Below, piece after piece: positions 1 through 4,350 of a stretch of DNA of 6,723 nucleotides. This DNA is from Candidatus Yanofskybacteria bacterium RIFOXYD1_FULL_42_10 (GTDB lineage: Bacteria; Patescibacteriota; Minisyncoccia; 2-02-FULL-40-12; GWA2-44-9): assembly GCA_001795975.1 (NCBI GenBank), contig MGLG01000043.1:186-6908 (forward strand), written 5' to 3'. The notes below the pieces were generated by a model. The model did not search any database and had not been told where the DNA came from. It saw only the letters and a list, made by a program, of their open reading frames with translations. The position numbers and the translations under genes are program-made. Position 1 is the stretch's first letter; every line of letters begins with the position of its first letter.

Positions 1-1
1 C

Positions 2-352
2 AAAGGAGGAGTCGGGTTTAAATATGCCGAAAGCGGTCCGGCCAATACAAGCAAGGATCTCACTGTTGGATGGAATTTGGTTGGAACCAACAATGCCGGT
101 TTGGCGCAAGATGAATTTTCTTCAATTCAAAACACCGGAACGGATGCCGGTATGGTAACTCTTTATGTTTCCGACACATATAATTCTAGAAAAGAAGCCG
201 CTAACTCTGATTTCTATACATCATGGGGAGGAGACGGCAATCACGACATCAATGCCAATCCTATAACAAATTTGCCGGGAAACAATCTTTCTATATACGA
301 CGGCTATTGGGTTTTTATGAATACCACTAAGGAATTTGTGAAGAATCTTTAA
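2..352 (+). CDS. C-terminal part of a secreted/surface protein (5' end outside window)
   Basis: The frame is open from the first complete codon at position 2 to the TAA at 350-352, so this is the last 116 codons of a longer gene. A TTG at 77 lies inside the conserved phrase GWNLVGTN and is a leucine codon, not a start. The visible part is rich in Asn, Gly, Thr and Ser, has no cysteine and few charges, as is usual for extracellular beta-sandwich proteins. It opens with GWNLVG and ends with YDGYWVFM. That pairing (a G-W-N-L strand and, some 80-100 residues later, a G-Y-W-V strand) is known from C-terminal modules of bacterial secreted and S-layer-like proteins. The specific function is unknown. 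The stop is only 8 bp upstream of the -35 box of the next gene, with no terminator between them, so some read-through into the dockerin-cohesin unit is possible. Confidence 0.75.
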   Translation, partial: KGGVGFKYAESGPANTSKDLTVGWNLVGTNNAGLAQDEFSSIQNTGTDAGMVTLYVSDTYNSRKEAANSDFYTSWGGDGNHDINANPITNLPGNNLSIYDGYWVFMNTTKEFVKNL

Positions 353-360
353 GGGCGGAG

Positions 361-389
361 TTGACAACTAATACTTTATCTTGTATAAT
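361..389 (+). promoter_or_regulatory. Consensus sigma70 promoter of the dockerin gene
   Basis: TTGACA (361-366) and TATAAT (384-389) are both perfect consensus boxes with the optimal 17-bp spacer. The expected transcription start, about 7 nt past the -10 box, is near 396. The ATG is at 399, so the transcript should have a leader of only 0-3 nt and no ribosome binding site. Confidence 0.9.
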
Positions 390-398
390 TAAAAAGAT

Positions 399-1043
399 AT
401 GTTTAACAGCAAAACTCTTAAAGTTTTAGTCAGTGCTCTCATTATTGCCGTTGTTCCTGTGGTAGCATTTGCCGTTCCGCAGTTTCCGCACTCATTTTAC
501 GGGATCGTCGCCATCAATGGCGGTCCTGCGCCGATAGACACGGTGATAATCGCTCAAATCGGCGGAGTCGAAAAAGGAAGAATAACAACTATTGAAACCG
601 GAAAATATGGAGGCCGTGGCGCTTATGACCAAAAATTATTGGTGCAGGGAGACGATTTACAAACGGGCGATATGGTTGTTTTTACGATTTCCGGAGTTGC
701 GGGGACACCCACCGCCTTATTTGAAAGTGGAAAAGTTGAAGAATTGAACATCGCATTTGTTATTGCTACACCCACACCGACTCCAAGCTCTACGCCTACG
801 CCAAATCCTGGTGGAGGAGGGGGAGCGCCACCCTCAACTCCAACCCCGACTCCCACCGCAACGCCGTTAAACGCTGATGCGCAAAAGGTTGATTCAAACC
901 ATGACGGTAAAATCGATGTTCTTGATTTTAACGCGTTGATGATAAATTGGGGCAGTACGAGCGCAGATAATCCGGCTGATTTTAACGATGATGGTAAAGT
1001 TGATATATTGGACTTTAACCTTCTAATGATTTATTGGAGTTAA
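399..1043 (+). CDS. Secreted dockerin type I protein with beta-sandwich domain and PT-rich linker
   Basis: This is a 214-aa exported protein whose C-terminus should bind a cohesin outside the cell. Residues 1-25 are a signal peptide (K5/K8, a hydrophobic core, cleavage after A23-F-A25). Residues 26-123 form a compact domain opening PQFPHSFYG with a KYGG turn, a type common as a beta-sandwich in archaeal and CPR surface proteins. Residues 124-156 are a Thr-Pro linker broken by five glycines. Residues 160-214 are a complete dockerin: two calcium loops with ligands at positions 1,3,5,9,12 (D165, N167, D169, D173, D176 and D194, N196, D198, D202, D205), each followed by a similar helix (DFNALMINW and DFNLLMIYW). 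Recognition positions 10-11 are V-L and I-L. There is no Shine-Dalgarno; the start is fixed by the promoter 9 nt upstream and by the signal peptide. The cohesin gene follows after 51 bp, probably in the same operon. What the N-terminal domain binds is unknown. Confidence 0.92.
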   Translation: MFNSKTLKVLVSALIIAVVPVVAFAVPQFPHSFYGIVAINGGPAPIDTVIIAQIGGVEKGRITTIETGKYGGRGAYDQKLLVQGDDLQTGDMVVFTISGVAGTPTALFESGKVEELNIAFVIATPTPTPSSTPTPNPGGGGGAPPSTPTPTPTATPLNADAQKVDSNHDGKIDVLDFNALMINWGSTSADNPADFNDDGKVDILDFNLLMIYWS

Positions 1044-1094
1044 TGAATAGTTAAAAATTAATAACGAAAAGCGAATAGCTTCAAGCTTAAAACA

Positions 1095-1820
1095 ATGACA
1101 AAAAATATAATAAAAATTGGATTGATGAATTTGGCCGCGATGGCTTTAGCGTTGCCAGTTTTTGCTGCGACATTTTCGCTGTCTCCCGCGAACATAAGCG
1201 TAAAACAAGGCCAAAGTTTTAACGCGGTTATTTCTCTTAACCCACAGGGAGTTAAAAATTATACCGCCAAGGTTGAATTAAAATATCCGGCTGATCTTTT
1301 GGAGGTGAAGTCGTTTGCTTTCGGCGACAAGTGGATGCCCCTTTCGCAAACCGGTTATGATTTGGTTGATAATGCCGGTGGAACGATGATTAAAACTGCC
1401 GGTTATCCGGGCGGCGCAATTTCGGCGGCAACATTCGGTACAGTTTCTTTTAAGGCCAAAAAGAATGGCAATGGAATAATAAGTGTGGGAAATAATTCTC
1501 AAATTTTTGACGCAACCAATGCCAATATTTTAAATGGTTTTTCGCAAGTATCGGTAGCAATAAGCGCGCCGACTCCGACAATTACCAAACAAACTACACC
1601 GATACCGACTGTTTCGGTTTCTCCATCGCTAACACCGGAAGTTTCAGCGGAACCTCAAGCGCAAGCTAATCAAGGCGGGTTGTTTGCAACCATCGGCGGA
1701 GCGATGACTCTCGGCACTGGCAATAAATGGCTGGGAGGATTTGTTGTCTTGGCGGTAGTTGTTGCCGGTTATTATTTAGTGAAAAAGATATCCCGAAAAT
1801 TTAAGAACAAAAGAAGTTAA
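1095..1820 (+). CDS. Membrane-anchored cohesin-domain protein
   Basis: This is a 241-aa surface receptor for dockerin-bearing proteins. Residues 1-24 are a signal peptide (K3, K7, hydrophobic core, cleavage after V22-F-A24). Residues 25-157 match the cohesin fold: SVKQGQSFNAVISL, then a YTAKVELKYPADLLEV strand, a G-x-x-W-x-x-L segment, a DNAGG turn, and GTVSFKAKKNGNGIISV near the end. Residues 158-195 are a Pro/Thr/Ser linker, and residues 212-229 a single membrane helix followed by a strongly basic tail (KKISRKFKNKRS), which sets an outside-in orientation. I see no separate promoter and no Shine-Dalgarno, so co-transcription with the dockerin gene is likely. It carries one cohesin only and no catalytic or cell-wall-binding module, unlike a cellulosomal scaffoldin. 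Together with its neighbour it fits a non-cellulosomal cohesin-dockerin attachment pair; that they bind each other is inferred from adjacency. Confidence 0.9.
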   Translation: MTKNIIKIGLMNLAAMALALPVFAATFSLSPANISVKQGQSFNAVISLNPQGVKNYTAKVELKYPADLLEVKSFAFGDKWMPLSQTGYDLVDNAGGTMIKTAGYPGGAISAATFGTVSFKAKKNGNGIISVGNNSQIFDATNANILNGFSQVSVAISAPTPTITKQTTPIPTVSVSPSLTPEVSAEPQAQANQGGLFATIGGAMTLGTGNKWLGGFVVLAVVVAGYYLVKKISRKFKNKRS

Positions 1821-1835
1821 AACAGAAAATTAAAT

Positions 1836-1885
1836 AAAATAACAAAGGGAACCATTGCAATTGCAATGGTTCCCTTTGTTATTTT
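1836..1885. terminator. 50-bp perfect palindrome, likely bidirectional terminator
   Basis: Each arm is 25 bp with no mismatch, centred between 1860 and 1861. The GC-rich core GGGAACCATTGC / GCAATGGTTCCC folds with an AATT loop. It is followed by TTTGTTATTTT on the plus strand and, by symmetry, the same run on the minus strand. It starts 15 bp after the cohesin stop. It could equally have ended the minus-strand gene whose remnant lies at 1912-1968. Confidence 0.8.
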
Positions 1886-1911
1886 GTCATTGGCTTGTCG
1901 TGGGGTTTAGT

Positions 1912-1968
1912 CTACTCCGCGTATGGATCTTTGAGTATCTCGACTTCTATTTCTTTTTGAAGGGCAGT
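1912..1968 (-). pseudogene. 3' remnant of a paralog of the HExxE-protein gene at 3078-3545
   Basis: Read on the minus strand, this stretch gives TALQKEIEVEILKDPYAE followed by a TAG stop. It matches residues 136-153 of the intact minus-strand protein at 3078-3545 (TALQKEISAGIIPDPYTE) at 12 of 18 positions, again just before a TAG stop. The codon immediately upstream (1969-1971) is TAG where the intact gene has CAA (Gln), and nothing further upstream aligns beyond a short ATTTTT-like stretch. So only the C-terminal tail survives. The divergence shows an old duplication, not a recent copy. The rest of the gene appears to have been replaced by the regulatory cassette that starts right after it. 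Confidence 0.7.
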
Positions 1969-1998
1969 CTATATCAAAAATCGGTTTATTCTGTGATG

Positions 1999-2032
1999 TT
2001 GCATAGGGTTTTAAGAAGTTTGCATAGGGTTT
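1999..2032 (+). repeat. Tandem 13-bp direct repeat, probable operator
   Basis: TTGCATAGGGTTT occurs at 1999-2011 and again at 2020-2032, exactly 21 bp apart (two helical turns), so both copies face the same side of the DNA. The second copy supplies the -35 box of the promoter for the MerR-GHKL gene; the first lies just upstream. The repeat has no dyad symmetry, so it differs from classical MerR operators, which are inverted repeats within the spacer. Binding by the adjacent regulator is inferred. Confidence 0.7.
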
Positions 2033-2048
2033 GAAGGTGTGCTATTAT
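2020..2048 (+). promoter_or_regulatory. Promoter of the MerR-GHKL/STAS cassette
   Basis: TTGCAT (2020-2025) and TATTAT (2043-2048) are separated by 17 bp. The ATG at 2058 lies 9 nt past the -10 box, the same geometry as at the dockerin gene. Transcription should start near 2055, giving a nearly leaderless mRNA. This decides in favour of ATG 2058 over an in-frame TTG at 2031, which would lie inside the promoter. Confidence 0.7.
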
Positions 2049-2057
2049 AGAGCAGAC

Positions 2058-2780
2058 ATGGCTGAACAAGAACTTATAACAATAAGCGAAGCCGCTGAAA
2101 TATTGGGGGTCTCAATAGACACTCTTCGGCGTTGGGATAAAAGCGGGAAATTAAATCCTATTAAAACATCGGATGCCGGTTATCGTTTGTATGACAGATC
2201 GCAGATAGAACTTTTTTTAAATGATCTTTTTGGTATAGCTAAAGATTGGGTTTTGAGAAGCGCTGAAATGCCTTCAGAATTTTATTGTTCTAATAGCGCG
2301 GTGTTTCAGACTAAATTAATCCAGATGCAGGATATTCTTGCAGGAGTAACGGAATTAAGTTCAATATTCCCATTGATTGTGGCCGTAGCCGGAGAGATTG
2401 GAAATAATTCTTTTGACCACAATTTAGGAAATTGGCCCGATATTTCTGGTATTTTCTTTGCCTATGATATTCATAAGAGAAGTATAGTATTGGCAGATAG
2501 AGGTTTGGGTATTCTTACTACTTTAAAACGAGTGAAGATAGAATTGAAGACAGATAAAGAAGCGTTAAAAGTAGCTTTTACCGAAATATTATCCGGCCGA
2601 TCACCGGAAAGTCGCGGCAATGGTCTGAAATTTGTGCGTAAAATTATTGCAGAAAATCCAATCGGTCTTTTGTTTCAAACAGGAGATGCGGAGCTAATAT
2701 TAACTAAAGATAGCGATGCTATGGATATGAGATCTTCGCCAGAACCTTTTCGAGGCTGTCTGGCATTAATAACATTTTAA
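2058..2780 (+). CDS. MerR-type DNA-binding domain fused to GHKL (anti-sigma-like) ATPase
   Basis: This 240-aa cytoplasmic regulator has two modules. Residues 6-55 are a MerR/excisionase-type winged helix: ITISEAAEILGVSIDTLRRW is the helix-turn-helix and GYRLYD the wing. Residues from about 100 to 240 carry the GHKL ATP-binding signature: N box E113-x3-N117-x3-H121, G1 box D147-R-G-L-G151, G2 box R186-G-N-G189-L190, and a closing strand near CLALITF. Residues 60-95 link them, with no MerR effector domain. There is no His-kinase dimerisation helix, so it resembles SpoIIAB/RsbW-type serine kinases and related ATPases, not two-component kinases. The STAS-like gene follows after 4 bp, matching the usual pairing of such ATPases with STAS partners. 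I infer that ATP state or partner binding controls DNA binding, probably at its own promoter repeats. Catalytic activity as a kinase is untested; it may only bind ATP. The ATG choice is explained at the promoter entry. Confidence 0.85.
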   Translation: MAEQELITISEAAEILGVSIDTLRRWDKSGKLNPIKTSDAGYRLYDRSQIELFLNDLFGIAKDWVLRSAEMPSEFYCSNSAVFQTKLIQMQDILAGVTELSSIFPLIVAVAGEIGNNSFDHNLGNWPDISGIFFAYDIHKRSIVLADRGLGILTTLKRVKIELKTDKEALKVAFTEILSGRSPESRGNGLKFVRKIIAENPIGLLFQTGDAELILTKDSDAMDMRSSPEPFRGCLALITF

Positions 2781-2784
2781 ATAT

Positions 2785-3075
2785 ATGAAAATAGAATTAA
2801 AAAAATTTGGAACAACCCTTATTTCTCGACAAAATGGCCGAGAAGCTTTTGCCGCTTTTCAGCCTCGGCTAACCGCTTTGGGCGAAAATGAGAATCTGGA
2901 ATTGGATTTTGAGGGTGTTATTACTTTCTCGCCCTCGTGGGGAGATGAGTTCTTAAATCTTTTGCTAAAACAATATGGTTCAAGATTAGTCCTTATAAAT
3001 ACCAGCAATCCTTCTGTAAAAGCAACTATAGAAATATTGGAAAAAATTCATCAGATATCTTTTAAAATAAGATAG
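2785..3075 (+). CDS. STAS-like protein (DUF4325 type), partner of the MerR-GHKL protein
   Basis: This 96-aa protein fits the small STAS-like fold. GREAFAAFQPRL is an early helix, LELDFEGVITFSPSWGDEFLNLLL holds the central strand, the signature loop and the next helix, and RLVLINTSNPSVKATIEIL gives the last strand and helix. D-F-E-G-V followed by S49-P50-S51-W52-G53-D54-E55 is the pattern of DUF4325. In classical anti-sigma antagonists (SpoIIAA) this loop reads D-S-S-G and carries the phosphorylated serine; here S49 or S51 would be the nearest equivalents. It starts 4 bp after the ATPase gene with no Shine-Dalgarno, so translation is probably coupled. Its stop is 2 bp from the stop of the convergent gene, with no terminator between. 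The expected role is to bind the ATPase module and switch the regulator; this is inferred from family and adjacency. Confidence 0.8.
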   Translation: MKIELKKFGTTLISRQNGREAFAAFQPRLTALGENENLELDFEGVITFSPSWGDEFLNLLLKQYGSRLVLINTSNPSVKATIEILEKIHQISFKIR

Positions 3076-3077
3076 AC

Positions 3078-3545
3078 CTAATTCATCTCCGTATACGGAT
3101 CGGGGATGATGCCGGCTGATATTTCTTTTTGGAGGGCGGTTTGGTGGGCGTGATGAAAAATTGCGCCTTTTTTCATTTCTTGGCATTCGGTGATTTCGTG
3201 GAGGGTGGTGCTGTCGGTGTATTGTTTGGACATTTTGCGGTCTTTTCGGACATTTTTGCATTTGCAATCTTCATGATGAGTGTCTATCCAAATCTCATTG
3301 AGCGGAATAAATTCATGGACGAAACCATGTCCGCCGTGTCCGAAGATTATGCTTAAATTGTTCCTTACCCATTCGCCGTTTACCCGGAATACTTTAAATC
3401 CGTCCTGATTCCGCACGAATTTTTTCCAGCTTCCTTTGGGAATAAATTTGGGGTCTTTTTTCGTGGCTCTTTTCTGGATGCTTAATTCCAAATCCGCCCA
3501 TAATTTATCTCTTGTATCCTTTTTAAATTTAAATTTTGGCTTCAT
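3078..3545 (-). CDS. Conserved protein with HExxE motif, putative metal-dependent hydrolase
   Basis: This 155-aa soluble protein has no signal peptide or membrane segment. The N-terminal 45 residues are very basic. The middle reads FRVNGEWVRNNLSIIFGHGGHG and then HEFIPLNEIWID, followed by a His/Cys cluster (H90, H91, C94, C96). The C-terminal half has LHEITE (H116, E117, E120), then H131, H132, H134 and E141. The order HExxE ... AH ... E resembles conserved proteins of phages and CPR bacteria that look like zinc-dependent peptidases, but the third residue of a standard HExxH motif is Glu here, so I would not assert peptidase activity. The ATG is supported by a promoter ending 9 nt upstream. 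A paralogous C-terminal remnant lies at 1912-1968. It converges on the STAS-like gene with a 2-bp gap. Confidence 0.75.
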   Translation of the reverse strand: MKPKFKFKKDTRDKLWADLELSIQKRATKKDPKFIPKGSWKKFVRNQDGFKVFRVNGEWVRNNLSIIFGHGGHGFVHEFIPLNEIWIDTHHEDCKCKNVRKDRKMSKQYTDSTTLHEITECQEMKKGAIFHHAHQTALQKEISAGIIPDPYTEMN

Positions 3546-3554
3546 AATTTCTTA

Positions 3555-3583
3555 AATTTACACTCAATTTCTTCCAATTACAA
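3555..3583 (-). promoter_or_regulatory. Probable promoter of the HExxE-protein gene
   Basis: On the minus strand TTGTAA (3583-3578), a 17-bp spacer and TAAATT (3560-3555) are followed by exactly 9 nt and the ATG at 3545. The boxes match consensus at 4 of 6 positions each. The geometry is identical to the promoters at 361 and 2020, which raises confidence. No convincing Shine-Dalgarno precedes the start. Confidence 0.5.
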
Positions 3584-3648
3584 GATTTTGTTTCACCCCT
3601 TGAACCTTTTCATCCCAATCCAGCGGATGCAATCTTTTCGCTTTTCTC

Positions 3649-3669
3649 GCCCGTCCCAGCGGGACGGGC
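3649..3669. repeat. Hairpin, 9-bp stem, 3-nt loop
   Basis: GCCCGTCCC, loop AGC, GGGACGGGC: a perfect GC-rich palindrome. No T-run follows on either strand, so it is not a standard terminator. Confidence 0.85.
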
Positions 3670-3679
3670 TCAAGGATGA

Positions 3680-3692
3680 GGCTCTTCGAGCC
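3680..3692. repeat. Short hairpin GGCTC-TTC-GAGCC
   Basis: A 5-bp perfect stem with a TTC loop. It shares two bases with the next hairpin (3691-3712), so the two compete. Confidence 0.5.
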
Positions 3693-3712
3693 CCCAATTC
3701 AGAAATTGGGGG
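3691..3712. repeat. Hairpin, 9-bp stem, 4-nt loop
   Basis: CCCCCAATT, loop CAGA, AATTGGGGG: a perfect stem. It is flanked on the right by GTCTTCGCTCGTCCC, which leads into the next hairpin. Confidence 0.85.
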
Positions 3713-3721
3713 TCTTCGCTC

Positions 3722-3740
3722 GTCCCGCCAAAGGCGGGAC
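3722..3740. repeat. Hairpin, 8-bp stem, AAA loop
   Basis: GTCCCGCC, loop AAA, GGCGGGAC: a perfect palindrome. On the minus strand it is followed by GAGCGAAGAC, close to the AACGAAGTC segment that follows GTCCCG in the palindromic insert inside obg (5310-5324), so the two may share a repeat family. Confidence 0.85.
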
Positions 3741-3796
3741 ACCATGCCCGCTTTCGATCTCAAAACCCGCTCAAAGACTCATCCGCTTGTTTGGAT

Positions 3797-3824
3797 TCAA
3801 CGGCTCACCTATGTGAGCCGTTGA
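3797..3824. repeat. Hairpin, 12-bp stem, CTAT loop
   Basis: TCAACGGCTCAC, loop CTAT, GTGAGCCGTTGA: a perfect 12-bp stem directly abutting the right end of the possible element. The following sequence is only AT-rich, without a T-run, so a terminator role is weakly supported. Confidence 0.85.
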
Positions 3825-3926
3825 GATTTAGTAATTTAATAATAGCAAAGCCCCAGTCCCTCTTTCATCCGTTGCGGGGAATTTTTAAATATCCGTGATA
3901 ACGAATAGCAAATTCCAATCACCGCC

Positions 3927-3965
3927 TTAAGGTCTCCCCTAGGCCTTGCCTAGGGGAGACCTTAA
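3927..3965. repeat. Long hairpin, 17-bp perfect stem
   Basis: TTAAGGTCTCCCCTAGG, loop CCTTG, then the exact reverse complement. No T-run follows on either strand. It could block transcripts from both sides or be a repeated palindrome. Confidence 0.9.
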
Positions 3966-3994
3966 AATATAAAATATAATGGAGCAGGATTTAT

Positions 3995-4021
3995 AAAAAC
4001 AAAAACCCCGTTTAGACGGGG
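3995..4021 (-). terminator. Intrinsic terminator of the 83-aa protein gene
   Basis: On the minus strand the stem CCCCGT / ACGGGG with loop CTAA (4021-4006) is followed by TTTTTGTTTTT (4005-3995). It lies 9 bp past the stop of the gene at 4031. This is the clearest rho-independent terminator in the window. Confidence 0.9.
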
Positions 4022-4030
4022 CGGGGGAAA

Positions 4031-4282
4031 CTATTTTTTAGGATCCAAGTGTTTTGTGTAAAGACCGTAATCAAGACCTTGGCCGTTTCCAATATAATTA
4101 ACAAAATCAACCAGTATCGCATCGGCAAATCTTTGAAATCTTTCTTGGTCCTCCTTCATTACCCGTATATCCATTGTTGACAGGTCGTTCATGTGCCCGT
4201 TGCGTTCTATTGATGCAAGGGCTGTTTTACGATATGACTTAGCTTCTCTATCCAGCATTTTTAAAAGTTCAATCTTTGTCAT
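4031..4282 (-). CDS. Small hypothetical protein, 83 aa
   Basis: I do not recognise this protein. It is soluble and highly charged, with no signal peptide, membrane segment or cysteine. Most of it looks helical (residues 1-63, with many Lys, Arg, Glu and Met); the tail GNGQGLDYGLYTKHLDPKK is Gly/Tyr-rich. It is supported as a real gene by complete expression signals: a TTGACA-17-TATACT promoter, a ribosome site AAAGGGAG 7 nt before the ATG, and a strong terminator 9 bp after the stop. Its promoter lies just past the stop of the upstream secreted-protein gene, so it can be transcribed alone as well as by read-through. The function is unknown. Confidence 0.75.
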   Translation of the reverse strand: MTKIELLKMLDREAKSYRKTALASIERNGHMNDLSTMDIRVMKEDQERFQRFADAILVDFVNYIGNGQGLDYGLYTKHLDPKK

Positions 4283-4289
4283 TTAACTA

Positions 4290-4297
4290 CTCCCTTT
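4290..4297 (-). promoter_or_regulatory. Ribosome binding site of the 83-aa protein gene
   Basis: AAAGGGAG on the minus strand ends 7 nt before the ATG at 4282. It is a good Shine-Dalgarno match and fixes the start. Confidence 0.8.
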
Positions 4298-4316
4298 TTG
4301 AATTTAACTCGGGTTG

Positions 4317-4345
4317 AGTATAGAAAAAAGAATGTCCGCTGTCAA
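4317..4345 (-). promoter_or_regulatory. Promoter of the 83-aa protein gene
   Basis: On the minus strand TTGACA (4345-4340), 17 bp, TATACT (4322-4317). The predicted start is near 4310, giving a leader of about 28 nt that contains the Shine-Dalgarno site. Confidence 0.85.
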
Positions 4346-4350
4346 AATTT

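Larger units (their letters stand above)
3617..3796. mobile_element. Possible palindromic (MITE-like) element with imperfect inverted ends
   Basis: The left end AATCCAGCGGATG (3617-3629), followed by TCTTT, reappears on the minus strand at the right end as AATCCAAACAAGCGGATG (3796-3779), followed by TCTTT. The two ends differ by a small insertion and short mismatches. Between them sit the hairpins at 3649-3669, 3680-3692, 3691-3712 and 3722-3740. There is no transposase. A non-autonomous element or composite repeat is inferred; copy number elsewhere is unknown. Confidence 0.4.
3546..4030. other. Gene-free, hairpin-rich intergenic region
   Basis: About 485 bp without a convincing gene. An open frame from a TTG at 3588 to 3824 runs through four perfect hairpins, and its product looks like translated repeat (Arg/Ser/Pro-rich, no domain), so I do not call it. 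The region holds the promoter of the minus-strand gene to its left, nested palindromes at 3649-3740, a 12-bp-stem hairpin at 3797-3824, a 17-bp-stem hairpin at 3927-3965 and a terminator at 3995-4021. I see nothing in 3826-3926 beyond AT-rich sequence and a repeated AATAGCAAA (3841-3849, 3904-3912). No tRNA or known RNA is recognisable. Confidence 0.7.

Noticed and set aside
77..352. TTG at 77 as the start of a small gene
   Set aside because: The frame is open upstream to the window edge and the TTG is the leucine of the conserved GWNLVG phrase.
623..856. Minus-strand open frame opposite the dockerin gene
   Set aside because: Its Gly/Val repeats are the antisense reading of the Thr-Pro linker codons; it is a shadow of a well-supported gene.
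2031..2057. TTG at 2031 as start of the MerR-GHKL gene
   Set aside because: It lies inside the second promoter repeat and upstream of the predicted transcription start; the MerR domain begins properly from ATG 2058.
1397..2183. TGCCGGTTAT occurring three times (1397, 1763, 2174), possible DNA uptake or chi-like word
   Set aside because: All three copies are in frame as Ala-Gly-Tyr codons, so coding preference is a sufficient explanation in this short window.
3649..3740. Repeated hairpins as a CRISPR array
   Set aside because: The palindromes differ in sequence and there are no unique spacers of regular length.
3588..3824. Open frame of 78 codons in the hairpin-rich region
   Set aside because: It starts with TTG without a ribosome site, crosses four perfect palindromes, and its product has repeat-like composition with no domain. 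Strong inverted repeats explain the open frame better than a gene.
3975..3980. TATAAT box after the 17-bp hairpin
   Set aside because: There is no -35 match at 16-18 bp upstream, where the hairpin arm lies, and no plus-strand gene follows.
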